From JBEKHI01 sp050012355 (GTDB taxonomy: Bacteria; Actinomycetota; Actinomycetes; Streptosporangiales; Streptosporangiaceae): 17,661 nt of DNA. The translations under genes and the position numbers were made by a program. Position 1 is the first letter of the stretch. Every line of letters starts with the position of its first letter. The stretch is from assembly GCA_050012355.1 (NCBI GenBank), contig JBEKHI010000147.1, forward strand, positions 1 to 17,661. The letters run 5' to 3'. This document shows, piece after piece, positions 6,326-16,400 of the stretch. Under the pieces are notes generated by a model, which saw only the letters and a list, made by a program, of their open reading frames with translations, was not told where the DNA came from and ran no database searches.

Positions 6326-7246
6326 ATGGCTATTGTCGCGATCCTCGTAGCGCTAGCCGGGTGCGGAACGCCCCGATCGAACTCCGCCGGTGTCTTTCGG
6401 CCGATGGCGGCTAGCGGGATCAAGTACGTGGGGATCTTCGCGTCCAACCTGCTTTCATCGTATGCACCCGCTCTCAGCTTCAGCCAAGCGACCGGGGCCC
6501 AGGTCAGCATCGCGGGCTACTACTCGGGCTGGCCCGAGCCATTCCAGACGGGGTTCGCCGAGACTGCCTGGAAGCATGGCGCGACCACGCTCGTGGATAT
6601 GGACCCGCACAACGGCGCGGCGACCATAACCGCCGTAGCCGACGGCCGTTACGACGCCTACCTGCGGTCCTTCGCCAAGGCGGTAGCTGGTTTCGGCCAT
6701 CCGGTGATTGTCAGCTTCGCTCATGAGATGAATGGCTCGTGGTATCAGTACGGGTATAAGTATGTGAGCCCAGCGGTCTTCGTCGCGGCGTACCGCCGCG
6801 TACACGACGTGTTTTCTGCGGCCGGAGCGCGGAATGTGATCTGGATGTGGGCGGTCAACCGGCCGGTGCCAGGTCAGACGAGCCCGTCAGTCGCCGAATG
6901 GTATCCGGGGGATGCGTACGTGGACTGGGTGGGTGTCGACGGGTACGACTGGTCCGGTTCTTTGACATTCACCCAGGCGTTCGCGGCCACGCTAGCTCAA
7001 GTGCGGAGCTTTACCAACCGGCCGGTGCTCATAGCCGAGACCTCTGTCTTGCCGGGAGCCAACGCCGCGGCGCAGGTCACCAGCTGGTTCCAGGGAATTG
7101 TGAGTGACCACCTGCTTGGGCTCGTGTGGTTCGACATCGACAAGGCGTCCAGGAAGGGTATAGCGGATGACCACGACTGGAAGCTCGAGAACGACCCGCC
7201 CGCGCTCGCGGCCTTCCAGGCAGCGATCCGCGAGTACGGCCCCTGA
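6326..7246 (+). CDS. GH26-like glycoside hydrolase lipoprotein
   Basis: From ATG 6326 this is a 306-residue protein whose N-terminus ends in LAGC, a lipobox with Cys13, so it should be lipid-anchored outside the membrane. The GH26-like domain fills the rest: HEMNGSWYQYG with Glu134 as likely acid/base, WMWAVN, WVGVDGY and IAET with Glu238 as likely nucleophile. These match, in order and spacing, the hydrolase half of the preceding fusion protein, so the two are paralogues. The gene starts 16 nt after the previous stop and is surely in the same operon. The start is uncertain: from ATG 6326 the signal peptide is only 12 residues and has no positive n-region, whereas in-frame codons upstream (from about 6290) add RR and K and would give a textbook 24-residue lipoprotein signal. 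TTG 6239, with AGGA 8 nt before it, is another option. Substrate is unknown; it may trim or release the exported polymer. Confidence 0.85.
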   Translation: MAIVAILVALAGCGTPRSNSAGVFRPMAASGIKYVGIFASNLLSSYAPALSFSQATGAQVSIAGYYSGWPEPFQTGFAETAWKHGATTLVDMDPHNGAATITAVADGRYDAYLRSFAKAVAGFGHPVIVSFAHEMNGSWYQYGYKYVSPAVFVAAYRRVHDVFSAAGARNVIWMWAVNRPVPGQTSPSVAEWYPGDAYVDWVGVDGYDWSGSLTFTQAFAATLAQVRSFTNRPVLIAETSVLPGANAAAQVTSWFQGIVSDHLLGLVWFDIDKASRKGIADDHDWKLENDPPALAAFQAAIREYGP

Positions 7247-7331
7247 CCTCAGCGCGGCGGCTGTGGCGGGAAGGGGTCAGCTGAGCTGCGACGTTTCAGC
7301 TCTCTTCCTTCTTTCATGAAATTTCCGCTGA

Positions 7332-7349
7332 TGTGCCGGTTGCGGCACA
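7332..7349. promoter_or_regulatory. 18-bp dyad, operator or hairpin upstream of the RHS gene
   Basis: TGTGCCGGTTGCGGCACA has perfect 7-bp arms (7332-7338 and 7343-7349) around a GTTG centre. It lies 60 nt before the ATG at 7410. The size and symmetry fit a homodimeric repressor site; as RNA it would form a stable tetraloop hairpin. No T-tract follows, which argues against a standard terminator. Confidence 0.45.
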
Positions 7350-7396
7350 GCGTCCCTGTATGTGAAGATCCCTGCGTCTGAGATAACTGAAAGCGT

Positions 7397-7402
7397 AGGG
7401 AG
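7397..7402 (+). promoter_or_regulatory. Ribosome binding site of the giant RHS gene
   Basis: AGGGAG lies 7 nt before ATG 7410, a near-ideal spacing. It fixes the start of the giant gene, which is also supported by the signal peptide immediately after it. Confidence 0.75.
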
Positions 7403-7409
7403 CGGCGGT

Positions 7410-10400
7410 ATGCGGGTACCCCGGCTTGGTGTGCGCGGTGGGTTGGTACGTAGGCGCAAGCGCCCTAGAGGTGTTGCTGGCCGGGGAAGCGTGGCGCTGC
7501 TGGCGCTGACGCTCCCGCTGATGATGTCGGGCGTGGCTGGGGCGGGCGCGACTGAGCACCTGCGGTTTCCGTCGGTTGTGTCGGTTCGGCATTCGGTACT
7601 AAGCCTCGTTGACCTTCTGACCGGGCGGCCTGCACCGGTCCCGGCTTTGCCTGAGCAGGAGTCAGGGACCGCGGCGGGTAAGGCGCACTCGGTGCCGGCG
7701 GCGGTGACCCGTGCGGTGGCGAAAGCGACGGGTCATAAGCCCGGCAAGGGCCGAGGTCAGGAACCCGCGTATTCCGCGCACGGTGTCACCGCTGGGAAGT
7801 TCACGACGGGTCCCGCGGTACACGGGTTCAACCCGACGACCTCCACGCTGGTCCGGTCGGCGACGACCGCGACGACGGACCTGTACAAGAACGCGGACGG
7901 GTCGTACACGCGTAAGGTTTTTGAGGGGCCGGTGAATTACCGGACGTCGTCGGGTGCGTGGGCGCCGATTGATACATCGCTGGTACCGACTGCTGCGGGG
8001 CGCTGGCAGGAAGCCGCGAACTCGGTGTCGGCGAGTTTCGCTGCCCACGCGAATGACCCGGCGCTTGTCGTCCTTACTGGTTCCGGTGATGATGGTTTCT
8101 CGTTCAGCCTGGCGGGTGCCGCTCCCGCGAGTGGCTCGGCCAAAGGCTCCAGCATCACGTATGCAGGTGTGCTGCCGTTTACGGACTTGACCGAGACCGC
8201 CACGGTGGGCGGCAGCAGCGAGGCGCTGGTGCTGAGCTCGGCGAGCGCACCGTCGGCGTGGCTGTTCCCGTTGCGCCTGTCCGGTCTGAGGGCGGTCCCG
8301 CAGCCCGACGGTGACGTGTTCCTCGACAATTCCTCCGGAACGACGGTCTGGGTGATCCCTCAGGCCACCGCCACGGACGGACGGATCAACCCGCGCACCG
8401 GACTGCCGGTCTCGAGTACGCACCTGACGTACCGGCTGGTCAGCTATCGGGGCGGTCTTGCGCTGGAGATGACTCTGGACCGGTCGTGGCTCGATGCCCC
8501 GGGCCGGGATTTCCCCGTCACCGTCGACCCCGATTACTGGGTGAACACGTCGACGTACGTGCGTGCCGATGACACCAGCGATAACGCAGACTCGGAGTTC
8601 CTGCAGGCGGGCTACGACGATACGACGGTGGCGCGGTCCTTCCTGGACTTCAGCAGCGAGATCCGTGACGACCAGGAGAACCTGCATATCACGGCCGCCT
8701 CGCTGCACATTTTCGACGAGCACGCCTGGCAGTGCTCGGACACCGAGGACCTGGATCTGTACCAGATCACCTCATCGTGGACCGCGGCTGACCTGACGTC
8801 CTGGTCGGACCTGCCGACGGTCGGCGATGAGATCTCGACCTGGAGCGGGGCGGCGCCGTCGGCAGCGTGCTCGGCGGGGTCGGATGACGCGCTGGCGAGC
8901 GCTGGCGGCTGGCTGACGATGACGCTGAACAGCGACGGGCTGGACTTGATGAATGACTGGTCGCTGGGGAGGACCACCGCGTACGGTTTCGAGCTCCGCG
9001 GGTACGACACCAGCGGGAACGAGTCCGACGATTACGACTGGAAACTGTTCGATTCGGCTAACGACGGGGACGTGACCTCCGAGAGCTACGACGGCACCAC
9101 CTATTCGGACTGCACGGGCAACTGTGAGCCGTATCTGGAGATCACGTCCGAAGATGACGAGGCGCCGCAGATCAACTCTCAGTACCCGCCGGATAATTAC
9201 AATTCGCCGTCGCTGACGCCGGAGTTGCTTGCGTCGGGGAGTGACCCGGATGACTGGCCCGATGGTGGGGTGGATTACTACCAGTTCACGGTGTACACCT
9301 CGTCGGGGACGCAGGTGGCGACTTCAGGGCATGTGACGTCGCCGGACTGGACGGTGCCGGCGGGCGACCTGTCGTGGGGGCAGACGTATTACTGGATCGT
9401 CCAGGACTTTGACGGGCTGGACTGGTCGTCGACGGTGACGACGAGTTATTTCTCGACGCCGGTGCCGCAGCCGCTGATCACCTCAGGGCTGTCACAGAAC
9501 GACACCGGACCGGGGTTCGACGCGGCGTCGGGAGACTGGACGACGTCGGCGACGGACGCGAACATAACGACGGTGGGCCCGGCACTGGAGATCACCCGCG
9601 ACTACAACTCCGAGGACCCGCGCAGTTCGGAGGCATTCGGGGCGGGATGGTCCAGCGTGCTGGACATGAAGGTATCGCCGGGTCAGACCGACTCGTCGGG
9701 GGCCACTGCCACGGAGGTGGTGACCTACCCGGACGGTGAGCAGGTCGGGTTCGGCCTGACCTCCACGGCGGGGGTGTACGCACCGCCGCCGGGACGGTAC
9801 GCGACGCTGCGGGCGGTGACTGGGGGATTCACGCTAACCGACAAGAACGACACGATATACACGTTCACGGAGTCGCTAGGCAGCGACGTGTACGGGATCA
9901 CATCGATCGCCGACTCGCTCGGCCACACCGAGACGTTCACCTGGTCCGATAACGAGATCACAACGGTGACGTCGGCCTCTGGCCGAGCGCTGACGATCAC
10001 CTGGACGTCGTCTGGCCATGTCGCGTCGGTGGTGACCCCGGATGCCACCACCGGAGACGCCTCAACCGCACTGACCTGGACTTACTCCTACAGCGGCAAC
10101 GAGCTGACCACGGTGTGCCCGCCGACGTCCACCACGGCGTGCACCGCCTACACGTACACCTCTGGGTCGGATTACCCGGCGGCAGTGCTGGACTCCGGTC
10201 CGCATTCGTACTGGCGGCTGGACGATACGTCCGGCACCACGGCGGACTCGTCGGTATTGCTGAACGAGGGCACCGACAATGCCACCTATTCCTCCGGTGT
10301 GGGGCTGGACAGCGTCGCGAGCCCGCTGACCGGGTCCTCGGCGACGGCGGCGTCGTTCGACGGGTCGTCGGCCTATGTGACGCTGCCGACAAGTCTGGTG

Positions 10401-13400
10401 TCTGGCGCGCAATACCAGTCGGTGAGCCTGTGGTTCAAGACCAGCAGCGACAACGAGGTGCTGTTCTCTTATTCCGATGACAAGATCACCGCGGGCACCA
10501 CGACCGGGGGCTACACCCCGACGCTGTACGTCGGGTCGGACGGGAAGCTGTACGGCGAGTTCTGGACGGGATCGGTGGAGCCGATCGTGTCCACCTCCGC
10601 GGTGAACAACGGGCAGTGGCATCAAGTGACGCTGACCGCCGCCGGGGACACCCAGATCATGTACCTGGACGGCGCCAAGGTCGGCTCGCTATCGGGGACG
10701 ATCGATGTCACCAAGGAGGATTACGACTACGTGGGCGCCGGGTTCACCGGCGGCCTGTGGCCGGAAGAGTCGTATTACAACACCAGCAGTAACACCGGCA
10801 CGGCGTCGTACTTTGACGGTGACATCTCCGACGTGGCGTTCTGGGATCGGCCGGTCACCTCGGCGGAGGTGTCGGCGATGTACACGGCGGATACCCAGGC
10901 GGCGGGCCTGCTGACGCAGGTGACTCGTCCGTCCGGCAGCGTGTACGCGCAGGTCACCTACGATCCTCTTACTAACCGTGTCGATACTGTCACCGATTCC
11001 AACGGCGGCACCTGGACGCTGCACGCGCCGGCCATGAGCGGTTCCAGCCAGGTGTATGTCTCCTCGGTGCTCGGCGCGCAGCCGGAGGATTACTGGCGGC
11101 TCGGGGATGACGGGACCACCGACGCGGTGAACCAGGTGCTTGGTGGCACCGCTACCTACAACGACGTTACCCAGGGTGTGTCCGGCGGCCCGTTCTCCGA
11201 TACGACGGTGGACTCGTTGAACGGCACCGATTCCTACATCACGGCGCCGTCGCTGGTGACCTCATCGGGCGAGGAGACGCTATCGCTATGGTTCAAGGCG
11301 CCCAAGACCACGACGGGCGAGGTGCTGTTCTCGTCGTCGGCGACGGCGCTTCCGACGGCGACGACCACGACGGACTACGACGCTGAGCTGTACGTCGGCT
11401 CGGACGGTCACCTGTACGCCGAGTTCTGGAACGGGTCAGTGGACCCGATGGAGTCCACGTCGGTAGTCGACGACGGCGACTGGCACAACGTGGTCCTGGC
11501 TGCGGGGACGTCCAGTCAGTCGCTGTATGTCGACGGGGCCGAGGACGCCAGTTCATCCGGAACCGTCGCGTTGCAAAATTCGGCGCAGATCAACGACTAC
11601 CTGGGCGGCGGGTACATCGGCGGGAGCTGGCCGGAGGAGTCGCACTACACCACGTCCTCCAACGAGGGATACGCGAGCTACTTCACCGGTGACCTCGCTG
11701 AGGTGGCCTGGTACGGGTCGCAGCTTTCGGCATCCCAGGTGGCGGATCAGTGGAACGCGTCGAAGTACTCCTCGGGCCTGACACCGGTGCAGACCACGAC
11801 CGTGACCGACCCAGGCGGAAACACGCTGACGTACAAGTACGACGCGCTGAACGGAAACCGGGTGCTGTCGCAGACCGACGGCAACGGAGACACCACCAGC
11901 TACGGGTATGACGTGAACGGGTTCCAGGACGAGGTGGTGAACCCAGACGGGGACGTCACCGAGACCGGATATGACGTGCGCGGCAACATGGTGTCGGAGA
12001 CCACCTGCCAGGATCAGGCCGCCGACGACTGCTCGACGGCGTATTACACGTACTACCCGGATGACACGTCCTCGACGCTGACCGCGGACCCGCGTAACGA
12101 CATGGTGCTGACCTACCGGGATCCGCGCTCGTCTTCCGACACTGATGCCACGTACGAGACCACCTACGCCTATAACTCGTCCGGGGACGTGACAGCGGTG
12201 ACGACGCCGCCGGTAGCGGGCTCCCCGGACGGCCGCGAGACAACGTACCTGTACACCGACGGGACTGACGACACAGGCGGGTATGACCAGGCGATCCCGC
12301 CGGCCGGCCTGCCGTACCAAGTGACAACGCCAGGTGGCGCGGTGACGACAACGCTGTACTTCAGCGACGGTGACGTTGCGGAGGTGACGGATCCCGACAA
12401 ACTCCAGACCTTCTATGCCTATGACGGGCTGGGCCAGGTAACCACCGAGACGGTGTACTCCGACAGCTATCCGAACGGCCTGACCACGACCTATACCTAT
12501 AACGGTGACGGGCAGGTCACCACGGAGACCGATCCGCCGGTGACGAACCGGGTGACCGGGGCGACCCACACGGCGCAGACCACCAACTCGTACGACGCGG
12601 ACGGCGACCTGCTGTCCCAGACGGTCGCGGACACGACCGGCGGGGACTCGTCACGTACGGTTTCCTACGCCTATAACTCCAACGACCTGCTCGAGTCACA
12701 AACCGACGCCAGCGGGGCGGAAACCACCTACACGTACAACGCTTACGGCGACCTGGCGTCCGAGACCAATCCGGCCGGGAACGTCACGGACTACACCTAT
12801 GACGCCGACGGGAACCTGCTCACCACGACCCTGGAAAACTACACGGGTTCCCCGTCCGGGTCGCAAGCGGCGGCGCCGCTGGTGGAGTCGTCGCGAGCCT
12901 ATGACCCGGCGGGCCGGCTGGCGTCGGTGACGGACTCGATGGGGCGGGTGACGTCGTACGGGTACACCGACGACGGGCTGCTGGCGACGACGACCCGCTA
13001 TCCGGACACGGCCGACGCGGAGGCGGGGACATCCAGGTACGTCACGGAGTCGAACACCTACGACGCGGCCGGCAACCTGACCGCGCAGGTCACCAACAAC
13101 GGCGCGACGACGACCGACTACACGGTCGACGCCGCGGACCGCACCACCGAGCAGGTACTGGACCCGTCCGGGCTGGACCGGACCACGTCGGTGTCCTACA
13201 CCCCGGATGACCAGGAGGCGACCGTCACCCAGTCCGGCACCGATGGCGACACTCGGACGACCTCCTACACCTATGACCCGGCCGGGAACATGACGTCGGA
13301 GTCGGTGCAGTCGGACGGGTCCGGGCACCCGACCGGCTGGTGGAAGCTGAACCAGTCGTCGGGCAGCACGGTGACGGACTCGTCCGGTACCGGGAACACC

Positions 13401-16400
13401 GCCGCCGCGACCGGTGTCACCTGGTCCGGCGGGGCGGCGTCCCTCTCCGGCACTAGCGGGCAGGGGATCACCACCAACGGACCCGTCCTGGACACCACCG
13501 ACAGCTTCAGCGTGTCGGCCTGGGTGGAACTGCCCTCGACACCATCAGCCAACACCGCTGTCGTCACCCAGGCGGGTTCCAACACCGCGTCCTTCTGGCT
13601 GCTGTACAGCGCATCGAAGGGTGAATGGGAGTTCGACACCCACAGCGCCGACAGCACGTCGGCAACGGTCTACCCGGCGTACGGCAGCCTGCCCAGCGGT
13701 ACCAGTCTCACCGGGACCTGGACTCACCTGGTCGGCGTGTACAACGCCACTACCGAGACCGAGACGCTTTACATAGACGGGACCGATGCTGGCAGCACGA
13801 GCGGCGTTTCGATCTTCAGCGCCACCGGCCCCCTGCAGATCGGCGAGGGACTCTACGGCGGCAGCGAAGGAAGCTACCTGGACGGCTCGGTTGACAACGT
13901 GCAGGTGTACCCGCGGGCACTTTCGGCTTCCGACGTCACCAAGCTCTACGATGCCGGCCGCACGGGCGGGACGACAGCGTCCAGCACGGCGGACACCACG
14001 ACCTGGACGCTGGATGAGCGGGGCCTGCCAACGTCGATGACCGACCCGGACGGCAACACCACGTACTACTCCTACGACGAGGCTGGCCGGCTGGCGGAAA
14101 CTACCGAGCCGTCGGAACCGGTCGAGACGTACACGGCCGCGGGCGGGGACACCACGGTGACGGCGGACCCGGAGACCCTTACCGGGTATGACACCTTCGG
14201 CGACACCACCGAGACGGAGAACGCGGACGGCGGCGTCACCACCTACGGGTATGACGCTGACGGCCGGGAGACTTCAGAGACGCTGCCGTCCTACACCCCG
14301 CCGGGCTCGTCGTCGGCGATCACCGCCAGCTACAGCAAGACCTACAACGACCTGGGCGAGGTCAGTTCCGCGACCGACGCGCTGGGCAACGAGACCAGCT
14401 ACGGCTATGACCAGTTGGGGGACCTGACCGGCGAGACCACTCCGGCCGGCACCACCAGCTGGACGTATGACACCAACGGCGACCAGCTCTCGGAAACCAC
14501 CCCGACCGGGGCGGAGACCGCCGCCACGTATGACTTCCTTGGCCGGCAGCTGACCTCCACCCAGGTCGAACGGGATACCGCCTCCGGTACCACCGCGGAT
14601 TACACAACGGACTACACCTACGGCACCGGCGGATACCTGTGGAAGTCGGTGACCCCGGACGGGGTGACGACGCTGCGCGGCTACGACGCGGCTGGCGAGC
14701 TGACCTCCGTTGAGGACGGGGCCGGAAACACCACCGACTACGGTTACGACGACTTGGGCCAGCAGGACAAGGTCACCTACCCCGACGGCACCGCCACCGA
14801 GACCGGCTACGACGCTCTCGGGGACGTCACCTCGGTCGCTGACCTGGATTCTGACGGCGATACGCTGCGCAGCGAGTCGGCGACGTATGACGGTGACGGG
14901 AATGAGCTGTCGGCCACCGGCTATCGCGGTTACACCACCAGCTACACCTACAACCCGGACGGGACGACGGCCACCGAGGTGCAGCCGGTCACGTCCAGTT
15001 CGTCGATCACGACGTCGTTCGGGTATGACGCGGACGGGAACGAGACCCGTTACACCGACGGGAACGGCAACGACCGGTATTACACCTACAACCCGTGGGG
15101 GCTGGAGGAATCCGAGGTCGAGCCGTCCACGTCGCAGTACTCGTCGGTGGCGGACTCCACCACCACCTACGCCTACGACGCGGACGGGCGGCCGGCGACG
15201 GAGACCGAGCCGGGCGGTGTCACGATCACTGACGGCTATAACGATGTCAGCGAGCTGACCAGCGAGTCCGGTACTGGGGCGTCGTCGGCGGAGACGCCGA
15301 CCAGGACGTTCGGCTACGACGCGGACGGTGATCTCACGTCGGCGTCTACTTCGAACACGGCCTCGGCCTCGTCGGCGTCGAACGCGACCAGTGAGGCCTG
15401 GACCTACGACGATCGCGGCGATGTGCTCACCTCGTCCGGGTCGGCCGGGTCCACGTCGTACACCTACAACGGCGATGACCTGGTCTCCTCTGTCGATGAC
15501 GCGGCGGGCACCACGTCCTACACCTATGACGGCGACGACCGGCTGTCGACGATCGATGATCCAGCGACAAGCACAACAGCTTCCTATTCCTATAACGACG
15601 ATTCCCAGGTCTCGGAGATCAGCTACGGCTCGGATGCGCAGTACTACGACTACGACGACCTGCACGAGCTGACATCCGACCGCCTGGAGACCTCCGCCGG
15701 GTCCACCGTCGCATCGGTGTCCTACGGCTACGATCCCGACGGGGACATCACCTCGATGGACACCACCGGGCTGGCCGGAGCCGCCGACAACACTTACACC
15801 TACGACGAGGCGGACCGGCTGGCCTCGTGGGACAACGGTTCCGCCACCACGGACTACGGCTACGACGCTGACGGGAACCTGACCACCGACGGGTCGAAGA
15901 CCTACACCTACGACGCCCGTGATGAGCTGACTTCCGACGGCACGGATACCTACAGCTACGCGGCGAACGGGGACCTGGCCTCGGAGACGAGCTCGACGGG
16001 GACCGAGGACTCGTCGTTCGACGCCTACGGCGAGCAGGTGACGTCGGGCACCCAGACCTACGGTTACGATGCGCTGGGCCGGGTGATCACCGATACCGGC
16101 AGCACCAGCACGTCGCCGTCCTACACGTTCTCCTACCAGGGGACCAGTACCACGCTGGCCTCCGACGGCACGAACACCTACACCTGGGACCCGTCGGGTA
16201 CCACGCTGACCGGGATCGGGAGCTCAGGCGGGACCAGCGATGGCGTGCTCGCGCTGACCGACCAGCACGGTGACGTGGTGGCTGACTTCACTGCCGATAG
16301 CACGTCGGTGACCGGGTCGACGGCGTATGACCCGTGGGGTGACGTGACCGCGACCAGCGGGACGGTCAGCGGTGACGTCGGTTACCAGTCCGAGTGGACC

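Larger units (their letters stand above)
7247..7409. other. Intergenic region between the cassette and the giant RHS gene
   Basis: The 163 nt contain an 8-bp palindrome TCAGCTGA (7277-7284) whose half AGCTGA can pair with TCAGCT at 7296-7301, followed by a pyrimidine-rich run. This could be a weak transcription end for the cassette. A 10-bp palindrome TTTCATGAAA (7312-7321) and an 18-bp dyad (7332-7349) follow, then the RBS of the giant gene. No clear -35/-10 pair was found. Confidence 0.5.

Noticed and set aside
7279..7301. Intrinsic terminator after the lipoprotein gene
   Set aside because: The 6-bp AGCTGA/TCAGCT stem is short and AT-containing, the loop is 11 nt and the tail is mixed pyrimidine rather than a T-run; too weak to call.
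14274..15665. 463-codon open frame on the - strand (and similar long ones at 7662-8723, 11553-12569 and 16224-17246)
   Set aside because: They lie opposite the giant RHS gene. Repeated Tyr/Asp/Thr/Gly codons with G/C third positions remove stops from the antisense frame. Their products are Arg/Val/Gly-rich with no domain or RBS, so they are shadows.
11790..16370. CRISPR array or tandem DNA repeat
   Set aside because: The repeats are irregular, in frame and encode the YD motif; there are no conserved repeat-spacer units.
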